This document shows positions 20,854 through 29,223 of a stretch of DNA of 57,791 bases, in pieces. Source of the stretch: Chloroflexota bacterium (lineage in GTDB: Bacteria; Chloroflexota; Dormibacteria; Dormibacterales; Dormibacteraceae). Each line of letters opens with the position of its first letter. Position 1 is the stretch's first letter. The position numbers and the translations under genes were made by a program. The stretch spans positions 1-57,791 of the forward strand of contig VBHX01000175.1 in assembly GCA_005879945.1 (NCBI GenBank), in the 5' to 3' direction. Under the pieces are notes generated by a model. The model did no database searches, was not told where the DNA came from, and saw only the letters and a program-made list of their open reading frames with translations.

Positions 20854-21669
20854 ATGGCCCCAGATATAGCAGTTGATTTAAAAGCCAACCCCAAGATGTT
20901 GACCACCACCAGGGCCGCCGTTATTGCGGTCGTGAACCAGAAGGGCGGCGTGGGCAAGACCACCACGGCCATCAACCTCGGCGCTGCCCTGGCCGAGTTG
21001 GACCACCCCGTCCTCCTGGTCGACCTCGACCCGCAGGCCAACACCACCTCAGGACTCGGCCTCGATCCGGCCCGCTTACGGCACTCGATTTATCAGCTGC
21101 TCGCCGGCGAGGCCACGGTCGAGGAGGCGATGGTCGAGACGGCGGTGCCGCACCTCAGCCTCGTGCCTTCGCACATCGACCTTGCCGGCGCCGAGATCGA
21201 GCTGGCGATGCTCGATGAGCGCGAGACCAGGCTGCGCAAGGCGTTCCAGGAGATCCCTGCCGGGGTCGAGTGCGTGATCATCGACTGCCCGCCCTCATTG
21301 GGCCTTCTCACCCTCAATGCGCTTACGGCCGCTACGGCCATGCTCATCCCGACCCAGTGCGAATATTTCGCGCTCGAAGGTTTGCGACATCTCCTCTACA
21401 CGCATCAGCTCGTGCGCTCGCGCCTCAACCCAAAGCTCGAGGTCGCCGGCATCCTTATGACCCAGTTCGACTCGCGCACGACCCTGTCGTGGGATGTGCT
21501 CGAGGAGGTGCGGCGGACACATCCCACACACGTCTTGAAGACGCTCATCCCACGCAACGTTCGGATCAGCGAGGCGCCCAGCCACGGCAAGCCGGTGATC
21601 CAGCACGACCCCGCATCACGGGGCGCGGCCGCATATCGCGCCCTCGCAAAGGAGCTGTTGGAACGATGA
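20854..21669 (+). CDS. parA: Chromosome partitioning ATPase ParA/Soj
   Basis: A 271-residue ParA-type ATPase that positions origins with ParB and can influence DnaA. It has the deviant Walker A KGGVGKTT at about residues 30-37, Walker A' (VDLDPQAN) and Walker B-like IIDCPPSLG. The start is ATG at 20854, directly downstream of the promoter; ATG 20896 is an alternative giving the usual short N terminus. It overlaps parB by four bases (ATGA), so the two are coupled. Location about 7 kb from dnaA is typical. Confidence 0.96.
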   Translation: MAPDIAVDLKANPKMLTTTRAAVIAVVNQKGGVGKTTTAINLGAALAELDHPVLLVDLDPQANTTSGLGLDPARLRHSIYQLLAGEATVEEAMVETAVPHLSLVPSHIDLAGAEIELAMLDERETRLRKAFQEIPAGVECVIIDCPPSLGLLTLNALTAATAMLIPTQCEYFALEGLRHLLYTHQLVRSRLNPKLEVAGILMTQFDSRTTLSWDVLEEVRRTHPTHVLKTLIPRNVRISEAPSHGKPVIQHDPASRGAAAYRALAKELLER

Positions 21670-22508
21670 AGCAACCACGACTGCGCGGACTCGGCCGCGG
21701 ACTCGGAGCCCTGATCCCGATGTCGCGCGACGGCGAGGCGATGGTGCCGCAGATGATCGCCGTCGATCAGATCCGTCCATCGCACCAGCAGGTCCGCACC
21801 CGCTTCGACGCCGAACCGCTGGGCGAGCTCGCGGAGTCGATCCGCCTTCACGGCGTGCTGCAGCCCCTGCTTGTGCGCAGGCGTCCGGACGGTTACGAGC
21901 TGATCGCAGGCGAGCGGCGATGGCGCGCGGCGCGACTCGCGGGCCTCAACGCAGTGCCCGCGATCATCCGCCAGGACACCGGCAATGACGAGCAGCTCGT
22001 GCTCGGTCTCATCGAAAATCTCCAGCGCACCGACCTCGACCCGATCGAAGAAGCGCGGGGGCTCAAGCGCCTCACCGAAGAATTCGGTCTTACTCACGAC
22101 GACGTAGCGCAGCGGATCGGCAAGAATCGCGTGACGGTGACACAGTCATTAAGACTTCTGAGTGGCTGCGCCGCGGTCCAATCATCAGTCGCCGCAGGCG
22201 CCATCACCGCCGGTCATGCGCGCGCGCTCATCGCACTCGAGAACCAGGCCGCGCAGGAGCACGGGCTGAAGGTTGTCATCGCGAAAAGGTTCTCTGTGAG
22301 GCAGACGGAGAACTGGGTGCGCACTTACAAGCCACGCCGCGTACTGCGTGGAAATGCGCCTGCGGAACTCCGTCACATCGCGGCAGACGCCGAAACCAAG
22401 CTGGGTGTACCCGTGAAAATCACGGGCAGTCTCAATCGCGGCAAGATCGAGCTTCGTTACTCCAGTCCAGAAGAGCTGGAACGGGTCTGCGCTAAGCTCG
22501 TCTCCTAA
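21666..22508 (+). CDS. parB: Chromosome partitioning protein ParB/Spo0J
   Basis: A 280-residue DNA-binding CTPase clamp that loads at parS. The CTP-binding motif GERRWRA is at about residues 82-88, followed by the IENLQRTDLDPIEEA region and the helix-turn-helix (LTHDDVAQRIGKNRVTVTQSLRLL). The C-terminal dimerisation domain is present. The start is ATG at 21666 in a four-base overlap with parA; the longer frame upstream lies inside parA. An N-terminal basic stretch (LRGLGRGLGALI) is the conserved ParA-stimulating peptide. Confidence 0.96.
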   Translation: MKQPRLRGLGRGLGALIPMSRDGEAMVPQMIAVDQIRPSHQQVRTRFDAEPLGELAESIRLHGVLQPLLVRRRPDGYELIAGERRWRAARLAGLNAVPAIIRQDTGNDEQLVLGLIENLQRTDLDPIEEARGLKRLTEEFGLTHDDVAQRIGKNRVTVTQSLRLLSGCAAVQSSVAAGAITAGHARALIALENQAAQEHGLKVVIAKRFSVRQTENWVRTYKPRRVLRGNAPAELRHIAADAETKLGVPVKITGSLNRGKIELRYSSPEELERVCAKLVS

Positions 22509-22516
22509 AAAATTTC

Positions 22517-23122
22517 ATGGCCGCCCCCCAACAGCCCGCAGTAGCGGTTCCCCAACCGCGCGCTTCGACCGCTTCCTCGCTTCTGCGCGAGCTTGCCGAG
22601 GTCGTCGTTCTCGCCATCATTCTTTACTTCGGCATCAGCTTCGCCGTGCAGACCGTGCACGTCGAAGGGCTGTCGATGTTCGCGACTCTCGACGACAACG
22701 ATTACCTGATCGCCGACAAGATCGCCTACCGCCTCCACGCCCCACAACGGGGCGACATCATCATCCTTCGACCCCCCACCGACGACTCCAAGGACTTCAT
22801 CAAGCGCGTGATCGCCCTGCCCGGTGAACGACTCCTGATACGCGACGGCCAAGTCTTGATAAACGGCCACCGCCTCAACGAGCCATACCTACCCGAGAAT
22901 TGGACATCGCAGGCCAACTGGGGTGCTCCCGACGGCCAGGTCATGCCACCCAACCAATATTTCGTCATGGGGGACAACCGCAACCGCTCGCAAGACTCAC
23001 GAACATTCGGACCCATCGGTCGCGACCGCATTGATGGACGTGCGTGGTTCCGCATCTGGCCGCTCAACAATTTCGGCAACATCTATTCCAAGACGCCGAC
23101 CCTGGAGACTGGGAGCGGCTAG
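22517..23122 (+). CDS. lepB: Signal peptidase I
   Basis: A 201-residue type I signal peptidase. One transmembrane segment (about 25-45) anchors an extracytoplasmic catalytic domain. The nucleophile is Ser, about residue 53 in VEGLSMFATL, and the general base is Lys, about residue 96 in DFIKRVIALPG. Box E reads MGDNRNRSQDSR. It starts eight bases after parB and is probably co-transcribed with parAB, an unusual but harmless pairing. It ends in a four-base tail-to-tail overlap with the M16 peptidase gene. Confidence 0.94.
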   Translation: MAAPQQPAVAVPQPRASTASSLLRELAEVVVLAIILYFGISFAVQTVHVEGLSMFATLDDNDYLIADKIAYRLHAPQRGDIIILRPPTDDSKDFIKRVIALPGERLLIRDGQVLINGHRLNEPYLPENWTSQANWGAPDGQVMPPNQYFVMGDNRNRSQDSRTFGPIGRDRIDGRAWFRIWPLNNFGNIYSKTPTLETGSG

Positions 23123-24384
23123 GCTCCGACCGCTGCCCTGAAAGGGGCGTCCTTGGCAAACGGCCCTATCACCGCCATCTGGATCGGCCCTCGCAGCACC
23201 TCGTTGGCGACCCGACGAACATCGGCCGCGGTGATGGCGTCGACGATCGCCACCTCCTCCTCGATCGTCTTGATCGATCCGATCAGCAGCTGCTGATACG
23301 CGAGCCAGAAAGAAACGCCGTTGGTGCTCTCGAGCTCGAGCCGCAGGCGGCCTTTCGTGAACTCCTTCGCCCGATTCAGCTCCTCATCGGCCAGGTCGTG
23401 ATCGCACAGGTTCTGCATCTCTGCGATCACCGCGCTGACTGCGCTCACCGCATTCTTCGGATCGACCCCGAGATACACGCCCAGCAAACCCGTGTCTCGA
23501 TGCTTCTGGGTGAAGCTGTGCACGTCGTATGCCAGTCCGAGCCGTTCGCGGATGTTCAAGAACAGGCGCGAGCTCATCCCTTCGCCGAGGACCGTGTTCA
23601 GCAGATCGATGGTGAATCGATCCGGGTGCAGATAGCTGATCGCGCGCACGCCCAGGCAGATGTGCGCTTGCTCCGTCCGCCGGCGGCGCATCAGGACGCG
23701 AGGACCGGTGAGCGGCTCGGGACGCATCGGCGCCAGCTGACCATCGGGCTCGGGCGGAAGCGTCAACCCAGACCGTACTAGGTCCAGCATCCGCATCTCG
23801 TCTACCGCTCCGGCCACGCCCATGACCAGGTTCGGCAAGCGGTAATGCGCGTTCGCGTACTCGATGATGTCGTCCCGCGTGAGCCGCACGACGGACTCCT
23901 CGGTTCCCGCGATGTCCCGGCCAAGCGGATGGTTTGGCCACATGATCTCCTCGAAGAGGTTCTGGACGAAATCCTGGGGCTGGTCCTGGTACATCCGCAG
24001 CTCTTCGAGGATCACCATGCGCTCGCGCTCGATGTCGGCCGGAGTCAGCTTGGAGTTGGACACGATGTCGAGCATGACGTCGAGCCCGAGCTCCACGTGC
24101 TCGGCAGGCACGCGCGTCCAGTAGGCAGTCAGCTCCTTGTCGGTCGATGCGTTGATGAAGCCACCAACCCCCTCGATCGCGTCGGCGATCTCCTTCGACG
24201 TCGGCCTCTTGTGCGTGCCCTTGAAGAAAAGGTGCTCGATGAAATGCGACACGCCCGCGTGGCGCTCGTCCTCGAGCCTCGAGCCCCCGCCGAATGCGAG
24301 GACGAGGCTTGCGGACAGTCGTTCGGGCATGGCGGCAGTGACAAGAGTCGCGCCAGCCGCCAGCCCATGCACCCGGTGAGTCAT
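23119..24384 (-). CDS. M16-family zinc peptidase (processing-peptidase type)
   Basis: A 421-residue M16B peptidase. The inverted zinc motif HFIEH is at about residues 47-51, followed by the downstream acidic helix typical of the family. A second, inactive M16 half follows, as in mitochondrial processing peptidase beta and Bacillus YmxG/MlpA. A TATACT hexamer lies 10 bases before the ATG (24395-24400, minus strand), so it may have its own promoter as well as read-through from the rpmH operon. Substrate unknown; the family degrades or trims peptides. It has no signal peptide, so it probably acts in the cytoplasm. Confidence 0.88.
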   Translation of the reverse strand: MTHRVHGLAAGATLVTAAMPERLSASLVLAFGGGSRLEDERHAGVSHFIEHLFFKGTHKRPTSKEIADAIEGVGGFINASTDKELTAYWTRVPAEHVELGLDVMLDIVSNSKLTPADIERERMVILEELRMYQDQPQDFVQNLFEEIMWPNHPLGRDIAGTEESVVRLTRDDIIEYANAHYRLPNLVMGVAGAVDEMRMLDLVRSGLTLPPEPDGQLAPMRPEPLTGPRVLMRRRRTEQAHICLGVRAISYLHPDRFTIDLLNTVLGEGMSSRLFLNIRERLGLAYDVHSFTQKHRDTGLLGVYLGVDPKNAVSAVSAVIAEMQNLCDHDLADEELNRAKEFTKGRLRLELESTNGVSFWLAYQQLLIGSIKTIEEEVAIVDAITAADVRRVANEVLRGPIQMAVIGPFAKDAPFRAAVGA

Positions 24385-24407
24385 GGGAGGAGCCAGTATA
24401 GGGCGGC

Positions 24408-24683
24408 CTAGAGCTCCGGCCGGCTCTCCCCGAGCGCGCCCAAAGCTGCGTACAGGGTCATGGCCACAAAGTCGGCAGGCATCCCATCCGAAACCGCATC
24501 CAGCGCCTCGCCCAGGTACTTGCGCACGTTGGATCCTTGCTCGATCTCCTTCAGCTCAAGGCAATCACGGATAGCCTCGGCGATCTCCGTCGGCGTGATC
24601 TCCTCGTCCCCGGCGCCGTCCGCGACCTCGTTGACGAGCGCGATCGCCTTCCGGATCCGCTCCGCCGCGGCCCGGCCGGGCAT
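24408..24683 (-). CDS. Uncharacterised small helical protein
   Basis: A 91-residue, mostly acidic and apparently all-helical protein with no membrane segment, metal motif or recognised domain. It starts at ATG 24683, four bases after the jag stop, so it is part of the rpmH-rnpA-yidD-yidC-jag run. Its consistent codon use and tight spacing support a real gene. I do not recognise the family. Position next to Jag, an RNA-binding protein, and YidC hints at a link to ribosome or membrane-protein biogenesis, but that is only contextual. Confidence 0.6.
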   Translation of the reverse strand: MPGRAAAERIRKAIALVNEVADGAGDEEITPTEIAEAIRDCLELKEIEQGSNVRKYLGEALDAVSDGMPADFVAMTLYAALGALGESRPEL

Positions 24684-24687
24684 GGGA

Positions 24688-25335
24688 TCAGCCGTTCGCC
24701 GGCTTGCGGGGTCCGACCACGACCCGGCGATCGGGCTCCTCGCCGATGCTGGAGCTGCCGACGTCCGGATCGTCCTGCAGGGCGAGGTGGATTGCGCGCC
24801 GCTCGAACGCCTGCATGGCGTCCAGCGTGATCGCGTCGCCGGTCATCTTCACCTGCCGCGCCGCCCGCAGGGCGATCTCGCGCACGGTGTGCTCGCGGCG
24901 CTGGCGGTATCGCTCGACGTCGACGATCACGCGCTCGCCCTCAGCGAGATGCTTGCCCACCATGACGTTGGTCACGGATTGCAGCGCGCGCAGCGTCTCA
25001 CCTCGCCAGCCGATCAGTGCGCCCAGGTCGCGACCGCTGATATCGAGCGTGATGGGATCGGTGCCGGTGCGAACAGTGACCTGCGCGCGCACGCCCATAA
25101 GCTTCAGCAGTCCCTCAACGAGCGAGCGCGCAACGTCGGCCTTGCCGTTGCCCTGCGCGCCCGCAGCTACCGCCGGGGCAGCGGTCAGGTCGATCACACT
25201 CACCTCGACCACGGTCTCCTCATGCCCTTCGCTGATCACGCGCACGTCCACGTTGCGACGGCTCTCGCCAAGCTCGATCAAGGCTGCGTCGACCGCTTCG
25301 TCGAGGGTGCGGCCTCGGCCTTCTGCTGACTTCAT
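24688..25335 (-). CDS. jag: Jag/KhpB RNA-binding protein (Jag-N, KH, R3H)
   Basis: A 215-residue protein. It has an N-terminal Jag domain (about 1-50), a linker rich in Ala and Gly, a type II KH domain with the GxxG loop (IGWRGETL) at about 105-115, and an R3H domain with FERRAIHLAL near 180. In Gram-positive bacteria KhpB works with KhpA as an RNA chaperone and is linked to cell division and elongation. Its place directly after yidC is strongly conserved near oriC. It starts at ATG 25335, about 22 bases after the yidC stop. Confidence 0.93.
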   Translation of the reverse strand: MKSAEGRGRTLDEAVDAALIELGESRRNVDVRVISEGHEETVVEVSVIDLTAAPAVAAGAQGNGKADVARSLVEGLLKLMGVRAQVTVRTGTDPITLDISGRDLGALIGWRGETLRALQSVTNVMVGKHLAEGERVIVDVERYRQRREHTVREIALRAARQVKMTGDAITLDAMQAFERRAIHLALQDDPDVGSSSIGEEPDRRVVVGPRKPANG

Positions 25336-25357
25336 CGGAATGCCCCCACGATATTGC

Positions 25358-26260
25358 TCACTTCTTCGGCCGCCTGGGCCTACCGTTCTGTGGCACCGGC
25401 TTCAGGCTCGGGCTCGGCTTCGGACCGTTCCGCGGACCATCCCCACCCTTCCTCACCACCGCCTGCGTGGGCCCTCCGCCACCCGCATTTCGCTTCGGCA
25501 GGAGGTTGCCCCACCCGACCACGAAGTACTGCTGAATGATACTCACGCAGTTCCCGATGAACCAGTACATGCCCAGACCCGCGGGCACCTGAAGGGCGAA
25601 GTAGCCAATCATCAGTGGGGACAGCCAGACCATCGTCCGCGTCATCTGCTGCGTCTGCAGCTCCTGCTCGGTGGGGTTGAGCGGCGGTGGCTGCTGAAGC
25701 ATCTTGGACTGGACGAAGGTCGTGATCGCGGCCAGCAGCGGGAAGATCAAATACTCTGGCGAAGGTATCGGGAAGCCCGGAATCAGCACGTGGTGCATCG
25801 GGATATCGTTGAGGTTCGGCACGAATAGGAACGGCTGCGGTGGATGGCCGGCCTTGGCGAAGCCCTGGAAGACGTAATAGAGCGCGGTCAGGATCGGGAT
25901 CTGAACGACAAGCGGGAGGCAGCCGATCATCCCGCCGAGCGGATTGACTCCATGCTCCTGGTAGAGCTTCATCATCTCCGCGTTGAGCTTCTGAGCGTCT
26001 TTCTTGTACTTTTTTCGCAGCTCCCCGACCTGGGGAGCGAGCTTTCGCTGCTCGGCCACCGTTTTGCGCTGGGTGACCAGCTGGAACTGCGTGAGCGGCG
26101 ACAGGGCCAGGCGAATGATGAGCGTGAGCACGATGATCGCCACGCCGTAGGCCCCGATCGAGTTGATGATCGGAACAGCCTGGAAGTGGACGTACAGGAA
26201 ATTCAAGAACGACGCCAGCGGCGCCTCGATTACAGCCTGCCACAGGTGCTGGATCGGCAA
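25358..26260 (-). CDS. yidC: Membrane protein insertase YidC
   Basis: A YidC/Oxa1/Alb3 insertase that places proteins in the cytoplasmic membrane with or without SecYEG. It has five hydrophobic segments; the hydrophilic-groove helix contains IIRLALSPL, and NPLGGMIGCLPLVVQIPI and GLGMYWFIGNC are family-typical. The C-terminal tail is basic and Pro-rich, as in ribosome-binding YidC. I use the TTG at 26260 (300 residues). The same frame is open to an ATG at 26389, which would overlap yidD by 70 bases, and the intervening residues look partly protein-like. The start therefore needs experimental proof. It lacks the large periplasmic domain of Gram-negative YidC. Confidence 0.92.
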   Translation of the reverse strand: MPIQHLWQAVIEAPLASFLNFLYVHFQAVPIINSIGAYGVAIIVLTLIIRLALSPLTQFQLVTQRKTVAEQRKLAPQVGELRKKYKKDAQKLNAEMMKLYQEHGVNPLGGMIGCLPLVVQIPILTALYYVFQGFAKAGHPPQPFLFVPNLNDIPMHHVLIPGFPIPSPEYLIFPLLAAITTFVQSKMLQQPPPLNPTEQELQTQQMTRTMVWLSPLMIGYFALQVPAGLGMYWFIGNCVSIIQQYFVVGWGNLLPKRNAGGGGPTQAVVRKGGDGPRNGPKPSPSLKPVPQNGRPRRPKK

Positions 26261-26319
26261 AAAAACGTCGAAGAAGGAGCTCAGGTTGATGTCAGCGTCT
26301 CCAAGGATGTGAGTGGTGG

Positions 26320-26529
26320 TCAGGGAACAGGATCGTAGCCGCCCTTGGCGAATGGGTGGCAGCGCGAGATCCGCACCGCCCCCATCCATCCGCCCCTGAG
26401 CCAGCCATACCGCTCCACGGCCTCATACGTGTAGTGCGAGCACGACGGGTAGTAGCGACACGATGGCGGCAGGATCTTCGAGAATGTCATCTGATAACCG
26501 CGGATCATTGCCAGCAGGATGGTCGTCAT
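26320..26529 (-). CDS. yidD: Membrane protein insertion efficiency factor YidD
   Basis: A 69-residue member of the YidD family. The conserved core runs from [20 protein letters not shown] to [12 protein letters not shown], with the cysteine-containing [10 protein letters not shown] motif. It is membrane-associated and assists YidC-dependent insertion. It overlaps rnpA by four bases (ATGA) and lies between rnpA and yidC in the universal order. Confidence 0.95.
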   Translation of the reverse strand: MTTILLAMIRGYQMTFSKILPPSCRYYPSCSHYTYEAVERYGWLRGGWMGAVRISRCHPFAKGGYDPVP

Positions 26530-26885
26530 GAGTTCAACTTCGCGAGCCTGAGCGCCGCCTGCTGCATGTCTTCCTTCAAGTCTGCAAACGTCACTTCGAG
26601 CGCCGCGGGGCGGGCGATCAGGACCACGTCATATCGTATTCCCACACCGCTCAGCGGCGAATCAGGCCCGAGCAGATGCTCGCGCGCCGCCTCCCGGAGT
26701 CGCCGCCGTGCCCGGTTGCGGTCGACGGACCCCTTTACGTTGCGACTGACCGTGACCCCCACCCGGCTGTCGGGGGTGGTCCCCTCCACTGCAAACGCCA
26801 CCAGGGAGCGGCCGGAATAGACACGTCTACCTTCGATGACGGCTCGGAAATCCGACTGGCGGCGCAGCCGGAAACGCCGCTTCAA
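26526..26885 (-). CDS. rnpA: Ribonuclease P protein component
   Basis: A 119-residue basic protein subunit of RNase P, which helps the catalytic RNA bind and cut tRNA precursors. The RNR motif is present as [16 protein letters not shown], with a SRNVKGS-type segment before it. It starts at ATG 26885, just 15 bases after the rpmH stop, and overlaps yidD. The RNase P RNA gene itself is not in this window. Confidence 0.95.
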   Translation of the reverse strand: MKRRFRLRRQSDFRAVIEGRRVYSGRSLVAFAVEGTTPDSRVGVTVSRNVKGSVDRNRARRRLREAAREHLLGPDSPLSGVGIRYDVVLIARPAALEVTFADLKEDMQQAALRLAKLNS

Positions 26886-26900
26886 GCGCCCTCGCCTCCT

Positions 26901-27035
26901 TTACGGAGTGAGGCGCTGGCGGCCTTTGCGACGCCGGTTTTGCACTACGCGCGCACCGCCTCTGGAGCCCATGCGGCGGAGAAAGCCGTGCACCCGCCGG
27001 CGGTAGCGCTTCTTGGGTTGATAGGTTCGTTTGAT
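26901..27035 (-). CDS. rpmH: Ribosomal protein L34 (apparent ATC start)
   Basis: A 44-codon frame encoding a complete L34: [20 protein letters not shown], then [19 protein letters not shown] and RQRLTP. The 44-residue length and all conserved blocks are normal, but the initiation position, invariably Met, is an ATC codon at 27033-27035. The frame is open upstream to a TGA with no ATG, GTG or TTG in between, and the next in-frame GTG would delete a third of the protein. A GGGGGAA sequence sits about 6-7 bases upstream, so ATC is well placed for initiation. Either a rare ATC start or a base error at this position explains it. The gene was identified by homology and position before rnpA. Confidence 0.88.
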   Translation of the reverse strand: MKRTYQPKKRYRRRVHGFLRRMGSRGGARVVQNRRRKGRQRLTP

Positions 27036-27103
27036 GAGGAATTCCCCCGACCTTCGATCTTGCTGGAACCGCGGTAGTGTAGCCGAGAGACGCTCTCACA
27101 TCC

Positions 27104-27122
27104 GTGATACCGCCTGTATCAC
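27104..27122. promoter_or_regulatory. Perfect palindrome upstream of rpmH, possible operator
   Basis: GTGATAC, a 5-base spacer and GTATCAC form a perfect 7+7 inverted repeat about 70 bases upstream of rpmH and 25 bases before the plus-strand promoter at 27145. The size and symmetry are those of a dimeric repressor site. I cannot name the protein. Confidence 0.4.
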
Positions 27123-27144
27123 CTCATCCATTGGCCTTGATGCC

Positions 27145-27173
27145 TTGCGGCAAGCACAGGCGTTTGTTACAAT
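27145..27173 (+). promoter_or_regulatory. Probable dnaA promoter
   Basis: TTGCGG (27145-27150), a 17-base spacer and TACAAT (27168-27173). The predicted start near 27180 would give a leader of about 420 bases that crosses the DnaA boxes at 27341-27504 before dnaA. This layout would allow DnaA to repress its own transcription. No ORF with a good ribosome binding site fills the leader. Confidence 0.6.
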
Positions 27174-27340
27174 CCCCGCCCGGAAGCAGACGGGGTCGGA
27201 CCAGGCGCCCAATCCAGTACGAGACGTGCGGGCCGAACTCATTCATCAGCTCTCTCGACGTTGACTTAAGCGAACACTACCGCTTCCATGTTTCGGATCA
27301 GATCGGATCGTGGATTTCAACTAGGTCGGCCCCGCCAGCC

Positions 27341-27504
27341 TGTGGAAATCCGGGCCGTTCTTTTCCACAGAGACTGAGATGCCATGGCTGAAAACGGTGG
27401 AGCTTCGTTTGAACCTGTGCTTGCGAGCAGGTAATTCAATGATCGCCTCGCGAGCGAGGGAGCAGGAGGAAATGAACGGTGACCTTGAACCCAGGTTGTC
27501 CACA
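27341..27504. other. Replication origin region, left part: DnaA-box cluster before dnaA
   Basis: Three DnaA-box-like 9-mers occur: TGTGGAAAT (27341-27349), TTTTCCACA (27361-27369) and TTGTCCACA (27496-27504). The rest of the 27036-27599 space contains the rpmH and dnaA promoters and no supported gene. With the second cluster behind dnaA this resembles the bipartite origin of Bacillus subtilis. Confidence 0.6.
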
Positions 27505-27599
27505 GGATTTGCAAAAGGGCGCGAGCCTTTGCCCCCAGGCCTCGAGGGCCAGGTTGACTGGTCATGAGACTGGCCCGACGGCGCAAGGGAAGGCGTGAG

Positions 27600-28970
27600 G
27601 TGAACCAGGACCAGATCTGGTCTCAGGTCCAGGAGGAGCTACGCTTCCAGCTCGCCAAGCGGACGTACGACATGTGGCTCAAAAACACGTCGGTCGTCTC
27701 TGCCGACGGCAATACGTTCCGGATCGGAGTGCCCAGCAAGCTCGCCAAGGACTGGCTGGAGGATCGCTTCTCCGGACTGATCCAGGAAACCCTCCAGGCG
27801 GTCACGGGCTCGGAGGTCGACGTTGACTTCGTCATCTCTCCGACCGGTCATCGGCCCCAGCTCTTCACTGCCGGCGACCTCGTCAACGGCGACAACGGAC
27901 ACGACAACGACGTCGAGACCCTGCCCGATGCTCCGGTCATCGCCCCGTCCGAGCTCAACGCTCGGTTCAAGTTTTCATCATTCGTGGTCGGTCACAACTC
28001 ACAGTTCGCTCACGCGGCGGCCAAGGCCGTCGCGGAAGCTCCCGGCGACAGCTACAACCCCCTGTTCCTCTATGGAGGAGTCGGTCTGGGCAAGACGCAC
28101 CTCATGCATGCAATCGGCCACGAGGTCCACGACCGCTTCCCGCGCAAGCGCGTTGTTTACCTCACGTCGGAGCAGTTCACCAACGAGGTCATCAGCTCCA
28201 TAGCCACGGCGCGCATGGGCGAGTTCCGGCACAAATACCGAACCGTCGACGTGCTGCTCATCGACGACGTCCAGTTCCTAGCCGGCAAGGACCGCACCAA
28301 AGAAGAGTTCTTCCACACGTTCAACGCGCTGCACGAGATCAACAAGCAGATCGTCATTTCCTCGGACCGCCCCCCGAAGGAGATCCCAACTCTCGAAGAC
28401 AGGCTCCGTTCGCGATTCGAGTGGGGTCTCATCGCCGACATCCAGTCCCCTGATTTCGAGACTCGCCTCGCCATCCTCCATTCCAAGCTCGGCGACAACA
28501 TCACCCTGGTTCCAGAAGACGTCCTCAGCTTCATCGCGCACAAGGTGCAGCGCAACATCCGCGAGCTCGAGGGGGCTCTTACACGTGTGCAGGCCTTCGC
28601 CGCTGTGCATCAGCGCCCCGTCGACGCCGAAGAGGCAGCCCGGCTGCTCGCCGACATCATTCCCGCGGGCACGCGCAAGCCCATCAACGTGGAGCGCATC
28701 CAGGCGCTTGTCGCCGACTACTACAACGTCACCCTCGACGACATGAAGGGCAAGCGGCGCGACAAGCACATCGTTTTCCCTCGCCAGGTCGCGATGTTCC
28801 TCGTCCGCGAAGAGACCCCCTCATCGCTGCCGGCGATCGGCAAGGCATTCGGCGGCCGTGACCACACGACTGCACTCCACTCCATCGAGAAGATCGCCAA
28901 CGAGCTCAAGGAAGACGAGAGATTGCGCTACGAGGTCCAGGCCATCCGCGAGCGCCTGTACGCCCAGTGA
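27600..28970 (+). CDS. dnaA: Chromosomal replication initiator DnaA
   Basis: A 456-residue AAA+ initiator. Domain I is at the N terminus (IWSQVQEELRFQLAKRTYDMWL), followed by a short acidic domain II linker (about 90-115). Domain III has Walker A (GGVGLGKTH, about 159-167) and Walker B (LLIDDVQFL). Domain IV carries the DnaA-box signature GGRDHTTALHSIEKI. I prefer the GTG at 27600, which follows AGGGAAGG; an ATG at 27564 would add 12 basic residues. DnaA boxes lie on both sides of the gene. Confidence 0.97.
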   Translation: MNQDQIWSQVQEELRFQLAKRTYDMWLKNTSVVSADGNTFRIGVPSKLAKDWLEDRFSGLIQETLQAVTGSEVDVDFVISPTGHRPQLFTAGDLVNGDNGHDNDVETLPDAPVIAPSELNARFKFSSFVVGHNSQFAHAAAKAVAEAPGDSYNPLFLYGGVGLGKTHLMHAIGHEVHDRFPRKRVVYLTSEQFTNEVISSIATARMGEFRHKYRTVDVLLIDDVQFLAGKDRTKEEFFHTFNALHEINKQIVISSDRPPKEIPTLEDRLRSRFEWGLIADIQSPDFETRLAILHSKLGDNITLVPEDVLSFIAHKVQRNIRELEGALTRVQAFAAVHQRPVDAEEAARLLADIIPAGTRKPINVERIQALVADYYNVTLDDMKGKRRDKHIVFPRQVAMFLVREETPSSLPAIGKAFGGRDHTTALHSIEKIANELKEDERLRYEVQAIRERLYAQ

Positions 28971-28987
28971 TGGTCACGCCGCGGCGA

Positions 28988-29205
28988 CTTTCCACACGTT
29001 ATGCCAATAGGCAAGGGAGAGGACACGCATCATTGACTAGCGGCCGATTCCTCCCCAGAGAGCTAACAGGCAAGGCCGCCGACTCAAGAGCTTGTCCGGA
29101 CCTTATCCCCCATTCAATTCGATCTGTAAAGACTCTCGACATCCACAGTCTGCACAGCGCTTACTGTTATCGACTACGGGTCATCTCTATTAAGAGAAAC
29201 TCTTA
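28988..29205. other. Replication origin region, right part: dnaA-dnaN spacer
   Basis: This 253-base spacer holds DnaA-box-like sequences: CTTTCCACA at 28988, TTATCCCCC at 29103 and ACATCCACA near 29139. Close to dnaN there is an AT-rich stretch with a perfect TAAGAG-AAA-CTCTTA hairpin (29191-29205). The AT-rich part is a candidate unwinding element; the hairpin could also act on dnaN mRNA. No gene is seen here. Confidence 0.55.
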
Positions 29206-29223
29206 TTACGGGGGACAACTGTC

